A model generated the notes under the pieces. It did not search any database, was not told the origin of the DNA, and saw only the letters and a program-made list of their open reading frames with translations. 48,032 bases of DNA, taken from assembly GCA_965230755.1 (NCBI GenBank), contig CBDDLT010000018.1:1-48032 (forward strand), written 5' to 3'. Source of the stretch: DATFJT01 sp965230755 (GTDB taxonomy: Bacteria; Bacteroidota; Bacteroidia; Chitinophagales; Saprospiraceae). Numbering within the stretch: position 1 is the first letter of the stretch; every line of letters starts with the position of its first letter. Shown piece after piece: positions 28,638 through 37,104 of this stretch. The translations under genes were made by a program, and so were the position numbers.

Positions 28638-31133
28638 CTAGAGATAAAACTGGAATCCTGCTCGAATATTCACTCTACTAGCCTGAGGATACTCTAAGTA
28701 ATTAATTCGATAAATCACATCGAAGCGAAGTACTTTGAGAATATTTTCAATTCCAAATCCAACTTCCATGTATGGAATATCCTTCAAAACCTGAAAGCCA
28801 TTATAAGTATTTTCAAAATCTTTGGTCGGATCCAGCAATTGGTAAGAATTTGCCCTCAAATTTTCGTCACTCATACTACCCCATACACTGCGAAATTCGA
28901 CCACCTCACGCAGTTGCAATCTTCTAAGCAAGGGTATTCTATTGAGAAAGAAACCTTCAAAATGATGCTGCAGATGTATGCTGACAAACTGATCACTGGC
29001 AAAAGCAAATTTATTCATCCCGTTGTACGCATTCGGGCTATAAAAATAGGTCTCGTTACCCTCGTGCACCTCTGCTAGAAGAAAAGGAACAGTTCCAAAC
29101 ACTTTACCCGCTTTTACCTTGTATTTAAACCACCCAATGGTTGAAACATTGAACCAATGACTCGCAGCAAATACCAGCTTCTGGTAGTCATACTGGCTAT
29201 CAAAAACATCTCTTAAACCCTGGGTGATTTGAAGTTCTAGAATAGGATATCTCGATCCCAGGCTCGTACGTCTAAAATTGCCATCTATAAACTTCTCATC
29301 AAAAGCATATCTAAGCTTGAAGTTAATTTCCGAAGCCACAATTACCGTGTCAAATACATTCTCACGCTCTGGATCACTGAAAAATCTGTAATTGAAACCA
29401 TTTCCTTCCGCATCCAGATTTCCATAGGGATCCAAATCACGATATATGAATGACAAACGACTGGAAAACCCTTTACCCCAAAACTCTTCGTAAGCTGCTT
29501 TGAACTCTTTTACGTAAAGAAGCTTCTGGTAAATCGATCTTCGATATACATTAGAAAAGAGATTCCCCTCTACGACGTCTTCACTACTCGAGCTACTGAA
29601 ATCAATGGCCTCCTTGTATCTCAATTCAAAACTTCTCCTTGGGTACTTGGAGGGCACCCAGAGCACGCCTATTGTGGGTTTAAACCGTTCATCTCTAAAT
29701 CCATAGCTCAACCGGCCCGATAATCTGATTTTTTTAGAGAAAGAACTGGTCGTTCTCAACCCAAAAGCTGGCCGAACTCCTTCTATTTCGTTGTAACTAA
29801 AAAAGCTGAAAACGCTACCTAACTCAACCTTTCCGACATCTATATAACCTGACACAATCAGTTTAATCACATCAGAATAGGTCTTATAAATGGGCATGGA
29901 CTTGATGCTGTCCACCATCGAGTAAATCTGCTCTTCAGTTTTACTCAGTTCCTCATGCCTGGCCTCTCTCCAGAAGTCGTCATCCTTTTTCAGTTTGGAG
30001 ATATCTATCCTGTCAACCGGCTTTTTGTATTCTTCCGATTCCTCGTCGGGATTGATCTTATATTTATCGTAGGAGTCCGTCCTTCTACCAATCAAGCCCG
30101 GAGCATCCTCTCTCGCACTAAAATCGACCACGACCTTCCTTCTTTTAGGGACCCAATCACTTCCGATCTGCATATTTTCCTGATAAAAAATCAGTCTACT
30201 GACCAAATTGATATTGACATCGTCAGACATTCTCATGTCAACACGCTGAACAGCAAATGTGGAATCCAGCACCCAAAATTCCCCATAGAATGTCTTCTCT
30301 GATCTCCTTTTAGGCTTGAATTTTAACTTGTATGCCTTTTGATCGTTGATATCAGTACTATCTAATAGGTAGTACTCATAATTGAACATAGCTCGATTAG
30401 AAAAAGGAGCGCTAAAAGACTTTCCTAAAATTTCGAAATAATTATCGTAGAGCTTAAAGTCGGAATACATGCTATTGATAAACTCCACAACCGTTTGATT
30501 ATTGATACCACTTACTTTCTTGGCCAGAGGAATGGTCTTTAATTTATCCTCTTCTTTTTCGTAATACTGATTATCAATAGATTCCGTTACATAAAACGGT
30601 AAAAATGGCTTCTCATCACTGGTAGAATCAATATTTTCGAATACAAAGCTGAAGGGTTTTAGCAATTTGAACTTTTTATAATCCTTATTGATATTATCTA
30701 AGTCCAGTTCTATTTTCGAATAATTTTCTCTTTCAAAGTTGATCCTTCTTTTCAGCCTGTTTTGTTCCTTGTTGTCAATAATCCCTCTAATAATCCTGTT
30801 GGCTGGATTCTCTCCGGCAATGACAACCACTTCATCCAAACTCAAACTCTGGCTCGTCATGTAAAAATCTATCTTATTTCTGCCGCCAATAAGTTGCTTG
30901 ACAGATTGATATCCTATAGCAGACGCCATGAGCGAATCCTCCGATTCTCTGGCATTGAACTCATAATAACCATCAATATCCGTAGCTACGCCAAAAGTAG
31001 TCCCGGGATGATATACGTTACAGAACGGAACACCTTCTTTGGTATCCGCATCGATAACCCTTCCCGTCACTATGTTTTGTGCTTGGCTCCAAAGAACGCA
31101 GCTTAATAGAATGACCGTAAAAAAATATTTCAT
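28638..31133 (-). CDS. DUF5686 outer-membrane protein with carboxypeptidase-like N-terminal domain
   Basis: The 831-residue protein has a signal peptide (SQAQ) and a carboxypeptidase-regulatory-like beta sandwich (NIVTGRVIDADTKEGVPFCNVY, VATDIDGYYEF). The DUF5686 region follows (LDEVVVIAGENPANRIIRGIIDNKEQNRL), then a C-terminal half with many amphipathic strands ending RVNIRAGFQFYL, as in outer-membrane barrels. The family is common in Bacteroidota with no firm function; location at the outer membrane is an inference. It is convergent with tag, 17 bases apart. Confidence 0.85.
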   Translation of the reverse strand: MKYFFTVILLSCVLWSQAQNIVTGRVIDADTKEGVPFCNVYHPGTTFGVATDIDGYYEFNARESEDSLMASAIGYQSVKQLIGGRNKIDFYMTSQSLSLDEVVVIAGENPANRIIRGIIDNKEQNRLKRRINFERENYSKIELDLDNINKDYKKFKLLKPFSFVFENIDSTSDEKPFLPFYVTESIDNQYYEKEEDKLKTIPLAKKVSGINNQTVVEFINSMYSDFKLYDNYFEILGKSFSAPFSNRAMFNYEYYLLDSTDINDQKAYKLKFKPKRRSEKTFYGEFWVLDSTFAVQRVDMRMSDDVNINLVSRLIFYQENMQIGSDWVPKRRKVVVDFSAREDAPGLIGRRTDSYDKYKINPDEESEEYKKPVDRIDISKLKKDDDFWREARHEELSKTEEQIYSMVDSIKSMPIYKTYSDVIKLIVSGYIDVGKVELGSVFSFFSYNEIEGVRPAFGLRTTSSFSKKIRLSGRLSYGFRDERFKPTIGVLWVPSKYPRRSFELRYKEAIDFSSSSSEDVVEGNLFSNVYRRSIYQKLLYVKEFKAAYEEFWGKGFSSRLSFIYRDLDPYGNLDAEGNGFNYRFFSDPERENVFDTVIVASEINFKLRYAFDEKFIDGNFRRTSLGSRYPILELQITQGLRDVFDSQYDYQKLVFAASHWFNVSTIGWFKYKVKAGKVFGTVPFLLAEVHEGNETYFYSPNAYNGMNKFAFASDQFVSIHLQHHFEGFFLNRIPLLRRLQLREVVEFRSVWGSMSDENLRANSYQLLDPTKDFENTYNGFQVLKDIPYMEVGFGIENILKVLRFDVIYRINYLEYPQASRVNIRAGFQFYL

Positions 31134-31265
31134 CTACATTTGAGTTAATCATCCATTAAAAGTCACATAACGAAAATACCTATCAGAGCATTTTGATTAT
31201 CAACTTTTGTAATGTCTATTATACTACAAATTTATTCGATTTATCTAGATAATGAGAACTTTAAC

Positions 31266-31281
31266 TTAACCCTAAGGTTAA
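31266..31281. promoter_or_regulatory. Palindrome upstream of the OsmC gene
   Basis: TTAACC at 31266-31271 and GGTTAA at 31276-31281 flank CTAA. The site is 33 bases before the OsmC start, in a 181-base divergent gap. It is a reasonable operator candidate, but no regulator is known and it may be chance. Confidence 0.3.
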
Positions 31282-31314
31282 AAATATCTTTAACATCATT
31301 AAACAACTAAAATT

Positions 31315-31707
31315 ATGTCTACGGAGAAAATTTCTTTTGGCGGTGACTTCAATGGCACTTTGAATTCTGGTAAAAACCAAGTGCAAGTTGCATTGGGAGA
31401 GGAAGGTGTTTTCCCATACGAATTGGCCATGACTGGATTGGTTTCATGCTTTTATTCGACTTTTATGGACGTCGCTACCAAGAAGAGGTTAACTTGGGAA
31501 AATGTCAATATCGAGATCGAATGGTCCAAAGACAAAGAAGCCAGCCCACAATTCTTAAAAAGGGCACATCTTGACATCGTGATAGAAGCCGACGAGGACA
31601 AGTACAAAAAATTTCATAAATCCTTTGAATTAGCGGCTAAGTACTGTTCTCTTTACCAGACTTTCTCGAAAGTAGCAGAGTTGAGTTGGGAATTGAAATT
31701 CAAATAA
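31315..31707 (+). CDS. OsmC/Ohr family protein
   Basis: The 130-residue protein has the OsmC fold: PYELAMTGLVSCFYSTFMDVA with Cys45, and AAKYCSLYQTFSKVA with Cys111. These two are the reactive cysteines of the family, which reduce organic peroxides or handle related thiol chemistry. It lacks the long N-terminal portion of Ohr and is closer to general OsmC proteins. It is upstream of the thiolase by 57 bases on the same strand. Confidence 0.9.
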   Translation: MSTEKISFGGDFNGTLNSGKNQVQVALGEEGVFPYELAMTGLVSCFYSTFMDVATKKRLTWENVNIEIEWSKDKEASPQFLKRAHLDIVIEADEDKYKKFHKSFELAAKYCSLYQTFSKVAELSWELKFK

Positions 31708-31764
31708 TTCCTTGAAAGAATTCAGTACATTGCACGAAGAATTAGATCATTAAAACTTAGAACA

Positions 31765-32970
31765 TTGAAGGACGCTTTTATAATAGATGGACTTAGAACT
31801 GCATTTGGTAAATTCAGGGGAACTTTATCTACAATTCGAACGGACGACTTGCTGGCGCATGTGATAAAAAATCTTGTGGAAAAGAACTCAAAAATTCCAA
31901 TGGATGCTTATGACGATGTCATCATGGGTTGTGCCAATCAAGCAGGTGAGGACAATAGAAATGTTGCTAGAATGAGTGCCTTGCTAGCAGGACTTCCATT
32001 TACTGTTCCGGGTGAAACGATTAATCGATTGTGTGCTTCAGGTATGTCCTCCATAGTACATGCCAATAGAGCAATTAAATGCGGAGATGCTGACCTTATT
32101 ATCAGCGGAGGGATCGAACATATGACGAGAGGGCCACTGGTCATCTCTAAATCCGCCAAAGCTTTCGGTGGTGACGCCAAAATCTATGATAGCAGTTTTG
32201 GCTGGCGTTTTATTAACAAAAAAATGGAGGAATTATATGGCACGGAAGCTATGGGAAGTACGGCCGAAAACCTAGCTGAAATGTTCAATATTAGTAGAGA
32301 AGATCAGGATAAATTCGCACTATCTTCTCAGCTCAAAGCATCTAATGCCCAAAAGTCAGGGCGACTTGCAGAGGAAATTACTCCTATCGCCATTCCTCAG
32401 CGCAAAAAAGAAGACCTCATTTTCGATCAAGATGAATTTATACGGCATGATACCAACATGGAAGCACTTTCTTCTCTTAGAACGGTTTTCCGAAAGGACG
32501 GTACTGTTACGGCGGGAAATGCCAGTGGGTTAAATGATGGAGCTGCGGCTGTAATAGTTGCCTCTGAACCGGCCGTTGAAAAATATGATTTGCAGCCCAT
32601 TGCTCGAATAGTAAGTTCAGCTGTTGTTGGTGTTGAACCAAGAATTATGGGAATAGGTCCGGTAAAAGCTACACAAAAGGCTTTGAAGAGAGCTGGGCTT
32701 AGTTTGGAGGATATAGGACTGATAGAACTCAATGAAGCATTTGCAGCTCAGAGTTTAGCCTGCATAAGAGAATTAGGTCTTCAAGATGACGATCCAAGAG
32801 TAAATCCCAATGGTGGTGCAATCGCTATCGGACATCCTCTGGGCGTATCGGGAACGAGAATCAGTTATTCCTTGGCTTTGGAGATGCAAAAGCGAAATGT
32901 GAAATACGGCTTAGCCACTATGTGTATTGGTGTTGGACAGGGCTATGCTATGATATTGGAAAAGGTTTAA
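31765..32970 (+). CDS. Thiolase, 3-oxoadipyl-CoA thiolase-like
   Basis: The 401-residue protein starts at TTG 31765. The catalytic residues are intact: Cys90 (NRLCASGM), His357 (GHPLGVSG) and Cys387 (TMCIGVGQG). It shares GCANQAGEDNRNVARM, GWRFINKKM, VTAGNASGLNDGAAA and VNPNGGAIAIGHPLG with the PcaF/PaaJ 3-oxoadipyl-CoA thiolases. That is a closer match than to housekeeping acetyl-CoA acetyltransferases. No other aromatic degradation gene is nearby, so a general 3-ketoacyl-CoA thiolase role is also possible. It ends just before the IS200 element. Confidence 0.9.
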   Translation: MKDAFIIDGLRTAFGKFRGTLSTIRTDDLLAHVIKNLVEKNSKIPMDAYDDVIMGCANQAGEDNRNVARMSALLAGLPFTVPGETINRLCASGMSSIVHANRAIKCGDADLIISGGIEHMTRGPLVISKSAKAFGGDAKIYDSSFGWRFINKKMEELYGTEAMGSTAENLAEMFNISREDQDKFALSSQLKASNAQKSGRLAEEITPIAIPQRKKEDLIFDQDEFIRHDTNMEALSSLRTVFRKDGTVTAGNASGLNDGAAAVIVASEPAVEKYDLQPIARIVSSAVVGVEPRIMGIGPVKATQKALKRAGLSLEDIGLIELNEAFAAQSLACIRELGLQDDDPRVNPNGGAIAIGHPLGVSGTRISYSLALEMQKRNVKYGLATMCIGVGQGYAMILEKV

Positions 32971-32980
32971 AAAATAAACT

Positions 32981-33001
32981 ACTACCCCCAAAGGAGGTAG
33001 T
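32981..33001. repeat. IS200 right-end hairpin
   Basis: ACTACCCCC and GGAGGTAGT pair through nine positions (one wobble) with a 3-base loop, just after the thiolase stop. It fits the right-end hairpin of the element. It could also act as a transcription stop for the thiolase, since a T-run follows. Confidence 0.6.
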
Positions 33002-33009
33002 TTTGAATT

Positions 33010-33024
33010 GGCCCTAAAAGGGCC
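33010..33024 (-). terminator. Hairpin at the IS200 right side, possible tnpA terminator
   Basis: GGCCC at 33010-33014 and GGGCC at 33020-33024 pair around TAAAA, just downstream of the tnpA stop. It could act as a weak terminator or as part of the element's end structure. No good T-run follows on the minus strand. Confidence 0.4.
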
Positions 33025-33030
33025 TTTCCT

Positions 33031-33486
33031 TTAGAACAATTTATACTCATCATTGTCTGTCTCTTCCTTCCTATCATTTTTCTCCTGATATTTTACATAT
33101 CTTATCACTTTATCTTCATCTATCCCTATCGTGCTTACAAAGTATCCGCGTGACCAAAAATGATTTCCCCAATATAACTTCTTCTTTAAACTCGGATAGT
33201 TCTTAAACATCATTACTGCCGTCTTACCTTTTAATATCCCCATGAAATTCGATATGCTCAACTTTGGCGGAACTGAACACACCAAATGCACATGATCATC
33301 CTGGATATTTAATTCTATTACTTCCACCGATTTCCACTTACATATTGCTTGTATCTTTTCTTCCAATACATCCGCAACTATCCCTTCCAATACCCTATAT
33401 CTATACTTCGGTGTCCATACAACATGATAGTTGCAATGATATATACTATGCGATAACTTCCTATATCTTATCTTCTTTGGCATCAC
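33031..33486 (-). CDS. tnpA: IS200-like HUH transposase TnpA
   Basis: The 151-residue Y1 transposase has the HUH motif DDHVHLV (His65, His67). The catalytic tyrosine is probably Tyr130 in RYVKYQE, where YVxxQ is the family pattern. Other matches are KLSHSIYHCNYHVVWTPKYRYRVL, ISNFMGILKGKTA and YWGNHFWSRGYFVSTIG. It cuts and joins single-stranded element ends by a peel-and-paste mechanism. The length is normal for the family, with no frameshift or stop. Confidence 0.93.
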   Translation of the reverse strand: MMPKKIRYRKLSHSIYHCNYHVVWTPKYRYRVLEGIVADVLEEKIQAICKWKSVEVIELNIQDDHVHLVCSVPPKLSISNFMGILKGKTAVMMFKNYPSLKKKLYWGNHFWSRGYFVSTIGIDEDKVIRYVKYQEKNDRKEETDNDEYKLF

Positions 33487-33530
33487 TACAAGATAAGAAC
33501 TTCTTTACTAGCTTCGCTCTTAACCCTAAC

Positions 33531-33549
33531 CTACCGCCTTAGGCGGTGG
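33531..33549. repeat. IS200 left-end hairpin
   Basis: An 8-base-pair palindrome (core ACCGCC / GGCGGT, loop TTA) lies just upstream of tnpA on its coding strand. This position and structure match the subterminal hairpin recognised by IS200/IS605 TnpA. Confidence 0.7.
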
Positions 33550-33560
33550 TTTTTTAGGTG

Positions 33561-33590
33561 AATAAAAAGAGGGAGCAAAATACTCCCTCT
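33561..33590 (-). terminator. Intrinsic terminator of the S9 peptidase gene
   Basis: On the minus strand the 8-bp stem AGAGGGAG / CTCCCTCT (33568-33575 and 33583-33590, loop 33576-33582) is followed by TTTTTATT. It lies 30 bases past the peptidase stop. This is a clear Rho-independent terminator shape. Confidence 0.75.
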
Positions 33591-33619
33591 TCAATTACAT
33601 ATCTTGACTTTATTCAATT

Positions 33620-36331
33620 CTATTCTTCTCCTGCCAATTCCATAGACGCTTTCGCTCCTCCCATTTCCTTGATAATTGATTCTTTTTTGATCAATTTTCT
33701 GTCTTTTGCATCACTACTGATATAAAAGGTTTGAGGATTAGAATCCTCTACATCGTCTACGACCACCTTATAACATTTAAACTTACCTGCTGAAGTTTCT
33801 ATCCTTTCGATGGCGCCAACAGATATCTTAAGATTCTTAACCTTATTGTTTTGAGCGTCGTATACTCTTGTCATTTCCTCTTTTCCTTCTTTCAAGTCCA
33901 TTAGACATAGCGCCCACTCCAGACCGCTGTTATCATCCCAGACATCATTTGGAAGATCCAAACTCATCTCCTTGATATCTCCGTTCATATCTACTTTTCC
34001 ATCCACCTTCGAATCACCAAACTCAAATTCCATATTTACAGGTCCCTGACTAATGGTCTTAGAGATGGGAGTAAGATTCTCCTGATTAAGTGTTAAATCC
34101 TCTCTTAAATTCATCATTGGAGATTCTACCATCGTTCGAATCGCCACCTGATTATTTTTGATTTCTGTCAGTTTCTTTACGACTAAGGCCATGGATTGTC
34201 CACCCATTTCGATCTTCAAGCTATATCGCAAATGTCGAGGAGAAACTGATCCGTTAAGTACAGGTAATGGAGTAGACAATTCTTCTTCACTAAGTGCCTT
34301 TGTAAGCTCTACAGTATTAATATCTTTATCTATTTCCTTCAACCTCTTAGCCACTTCCTCGTCCATATCTTTTTGATACCGTCCTCCAAGATGTTCGGCC
34401 AAAAATTTCTCTGTTTCAGCGATAAAGGCCATCTGATTGACTGGTTTTCTAAAACCATGTCCTTCATCATCAGCAATGAGGTACTTCACAGGAAGCTTAG
34501 CTTCTCTCATCGCCACGACGATCTGATCAGATTCCGCTTGTTTCACCCTTGGATCATTGGCACCTTGAACTATCATCAATGGACATTTGATATTATTGAC
34601 GGAATTCAGTGGTGATTGTCTTTCCAACTTAGCCTTTCCCTCAGGAGTATCAGGGTTAGCCATTCTCTTATACATGATGACCCTTCCAGCTTCCCAATAT
34701 GGAGGAATAGAACCCAATAATGTGATAAGGTTCGAAGGGCCGACAATACTTACCCCTGCAGCATATAGATCAGGAGTAAAAGTTACTCCAGCAAGGGTTG
34801 CATATCCTCCGTAAGATCCACCCATGATGGCTACTTTATCGGGATTTGCAATACCATTATCAATTAAGTACTTAACTCCCGCCGATATATCATCTTGCAT
34901 CAGATCTCCCCATTCTCCGTTTCCGGCATTCAGAAAATCCTTACCAAATCCAGTTGAAGATCGGAAGTTGGGCTGAAGTACAACATAGCCTCTGTTTGCC
35001 AAAAACTGTGCATAAGAGTCGTAGCCCCAATAATCCCTGGCCCATGGACCACCATGGATCAACATTATTGCCGGTAATCCTTTTGCTTCCGCTCCTTTAG
35101 GAATGGTCAAATACGCTGGAATCTCCAATCCGTCCGTAGACTTGTAACGTATGGCTTCCATAGTGCACAAGTGTTCTGTTGGAAGTTCAGGCCTAGGTCT
35201 ATATTGAAAGATTAATTTTTGATTGTCTCTATCGAACAAATAAGCGGCTCCGGGATCAGTATCGCTATTGGCATAAACCAAATATCTTCTCTCGTCATCC
35301 GTGCTGCTTCCCAGATTGATTTCTGCCCCGGGTAGTTGAGTCTCTAACCACTTATAATCTTTTTCATACGCAGAATTCTTAAAATAGATATCTGTTTTAT
35401 CTCCGGTATAAATAGTGGCTATAGGTTCCTTGGTGATCTTAGAGAGGTATAAACCTCCAAAGTCTGCTTCATTTTTAGGATCCTTCTCAATGAAAGTCTC
35501 TTTTCCGGAACTCAAATCATACAATACCAATTCAGTCAAATTTCTATCCCCTTTGTTGGTCACCATATAGACTTGATTGTTATCCTTATGGAAATCATAT
35601 ACATAGCAAGTCTCTTCAAAAGAACAGTCGTAGAAAGGGCTAAATTTACCGTCTTCATATTTCAACAATTCTGTGCTTCCGTCATTTTTTACGCGGGAAG
35701 CCAATCTAATCTCATCCTTATGATCAAAATCAAAACCGCTGATTCGATCGACGTTTTCATAGATTAATTTTCTCTCACCGGACTGAATATTTACTTCATA
35801 GAGATCATGCCAAGAAGCATCTCTATCGTTCATTCCTACGTACATGATCTTAGGATTGGTCCTGGGGACATTCTGAATTATAGCTCTTACCCCATCAAAA
35901 TCAGTAATATTTCGTGCCGGTGGAACATTGCCTGGTCCCTTAACTTTCGAAAAAGGGTCTACGGCATATACATGATAATTCTCATCACCACCCTTATCCT
36001 GTACGTATAAGATATACCTCGAATCTCTACTCCAAAAATAACCCGGGATTGGGCGCAGAGTATCCGCGGTTAATGGTCTTGCTTTGTCAAAGTCCTCATC
36101 GACGGATTTGATCCAGATATTCCTCACATCTTGATAAGGCTTAATAAATGTAAGCCATTTACCATCAGGAGAAAGTTGCCCAGCGGATACCTCAGGATCT
36201 CCAAAGAAAATTTCTCTGTCAATTATTGGGACATTTTGAGCATTCATGAGGTTATAGTTTAAAGAAATAGTATTAAAGGACAATATTAATATAAAAATTG
36301 CCTTATTAAAATACGGAGTAATTGAAGTCAT
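33620..36331 (-). CDS. S9 (prolyl oligopeptidase-type) peptidase with extra C-terminal domain
   Basis: About 903 residues from the ATG at 36331; the frame extends nine codons further. A hydrophobic signal segment precedes NAQNVPIIDREIFFGDPEVS. A beta-propeller-like region with paired ISRDS/PDG strands is followed by an alpha/beta hydrolase domain with GGSYGGYA (Ser506), GANDPRV (Asp593) and DDEGHGF (His625), the complete triad. It resembles acylaminoacyl- or dipeptidyl-peptidases of family S9. From about residue 670 to the end comes a beta-rich extension of about 230 residues (MGGQSMALVVKKLTEIKNN, IETSAGKFKCYKVVVDD, YISSDAKDRKLIKKE). That tail looks like a DUF3108-type lipid- or surface-linked domain and is not part of standard S9 enzymes. 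Periplasmic location is inferred. Confidence 0.85.
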   Translation of the reverse strand: MTSITPYFNKAIFILILSFNTISLNYNLMNAQNVPIIDREIFFGDPEVSAGQLSPDGKWLTFIKPYQDVRNIWIKSVDEDFDKARPLTADTLRPIPGYFWSRDSRYILYVQDKGGDENYHVYAVDPFSKVKGPGNVPPARNITDFDGVRAIIQNVPRTNPKIMYVGMNDRDASWHDLYEVNIQSGERKLIYENVDRISGFDFDHKDEIRLASRVKNDGSTELLKYEDGKFSPFYDCSFEETCYVYDFHKDNNQVYMVTNKGDRNLTELVLYDLSSGKETFIEKDPKNEADFGGLYLSKITKEPIATIYTGDKTDIYFKNSAYEKDYKWLETQLPGAEINLGSSTDDERRYLVYANSDTDPGAAYLFDRDNQKLIFQYRPRPELPTEHLCTMEAIRYKSTDGLEIPAYLTIPKGAEAKGLPAIMLIHGGPWARDYWGYDSYAQFLANRGYVVLQPNFRSSTGFGKDFLNAGNGEWGDLMQDDISAGVKYLIDNGIANPDKVAIMGGSYGGYATLAGVTFTPDLYAAGVSIVGPSNLITLLGSIPPYWEAGRVIMYKRMANPDTPEGKAKLERQSPLNSVNNIKCPLMIVQGANDPRVKQAESDQIVVAMREAKLPVKYLIADDEGHGFRKPVNQMAFIAETEKFLAEHLGGRYQKDMDEEVAKRLKEIDKDINTVELTKALSEEELSTPLPVLNGSVSPRHLRYSLKIEMGGQSMALVVKKLTEIKNNQVAIRTMVESPMMNLREDLTLNQENLTPISKTISQGPVNMEFEFGDSKVDGKVDMNGDIKEMSLDLPNDVWDDNSGLEWALCLMDLKEGKEEMTRVYDAQNNKVKNLKISVGAIERIETSAGKFKCYKVVVDDVEDSNPQTFYISSDAKDRKLIKKESIIKEMGGAKASMELAGEE

Positions 36332-36387
36332 AATTAGATTTTTTGATGGGTCCAACATAAGAATAATATTTGCTTATGCTCTGTATT

Positions 36388-36416
36388 TTTCGATAAATAC
36401 GCTCTTTTTATCGAAA
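36388..36416. promoter_or_regulatory. Perfect 10-bp inverted repeat upstream of the S9 peptidase
   Basis: TTTCGATAAA at 36388-36397 and TTTATCGAAA at 36407-36416 flank a 9-base spacer; the flanks add further partial symmetry. It sits 57 bases upstream of the preferred start of the S9 peptidase, in the gap between divergent genes. It is a good operator candidate for a dimeric regulator. Confidence 0.5.
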
Positions 36417-36555
36417 TATATGATCCCAGTTAATAATTATTTCATCAATAGTTATTGCGAAAGTCTGGCGTTATTCGTTTATATAATAGATATTTGTGAC
36501 GTACGATGAAAGTAGCAGTCTTACAGTTACAGAAGAATACACGAAACTTTAAATC

Positions 36556-37104
36556 ATGAACAAAAATTTATTTCTCATTGTCCTAATAGCCCTGAGTTCC
36601 TCCTTCCTCTTTGGATCTTTCTTTCTTAAAGACTCCGCTGAATCTCCAAGCACCAATCAGTGGATCACCAAAAAATTAAACATGCTTCAAAAAGATTCAG
36701 AGAATTTCGATCATCAGTTTGAAGAAGATTTCTTTGATCCCAATCAATTATTGATGAATAGATTGTCTTCTTTTCAAGGAGAATTGGCCGTTGCAGATCT
36801 AAAATCAATCTACGCCGAATGTTTTGATCAATTGTTGAGCTTTACTACAGAAAACATTGAAGAGGATGAATTGGTAGATCAATACTTAACTTTCTACAAA
36901 AAAGAATTAACTTCTATTAGTGAGATTTTACCACAGTCGGACTGGGTAGCACTGACAAGAGTTAATAACCACTTGAACAGTTCTATTATATCTTATACTC
37001 AAAATAACGACGAAGAATTATTGAGATCTTTGACTCGATTGAGAAATTCATTCGAGCATCAAATAGAATCTTCTTCGAATGCAGAACTGGTTAAATACCC
37101 TTAA
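36556..37104 (+). CDS. Small acidic exported or membrane-anchored protein, unknown
   Basis: The 182-residue protein has one N-terminal hydrophobic segment (FLIVLIALSSSFLFGSFFL). An acidic, helical body follows, rich in Glu, Asp, Ser and Leu. No Cys and no recognised motif. It may be membrane-anchored or secreted. It is divergent from the S9 peptidase (224 bases from its preferred start) and overlaps the stop of the convergent alpha/beta hydrolase gene by 4 bases. Confidence 0.6.
   Translation: MNKNLFLIVLIALSSSFLFGSFFLKDSAESPSTNQWITKKLNMLQKDSENFDHQFEEDFFDPNQLLMNRLSSFQGELAVADLKSIYAECFDQLLSFTTENIEEDELVDQYLTFYKKELTSISEILPQSDWVALTRVNNHLNSSIISYTQNNDEELLRSLTRLRNSFEHQIESSSNAELVKYP

Larger units (their letters stand above)
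32975..33560 (-). mobile_element. IS200-type insertion sequence, apparently complete
   Basis: A short element with a single tnpA on the minus strand, between the thiolase and the S9 peptidase. The minus-strand left end has a perfect hairpin at 33531-33549 (stem of 8 pairs, loop TTA). The right end has a hairpin at 32981-33001 with a 9-pair stem (one G-T wobble) and a 3-base loop. A further GGCCC/GGGCC hairpin is at 33010-33024. Subterminal hairpins without terminal inverted repeats or a target duplication are typical of IS200/IS605. Exact ends are not certain to within about 15 bases. No tnpB-like gene is present. Confidence 0.85.
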
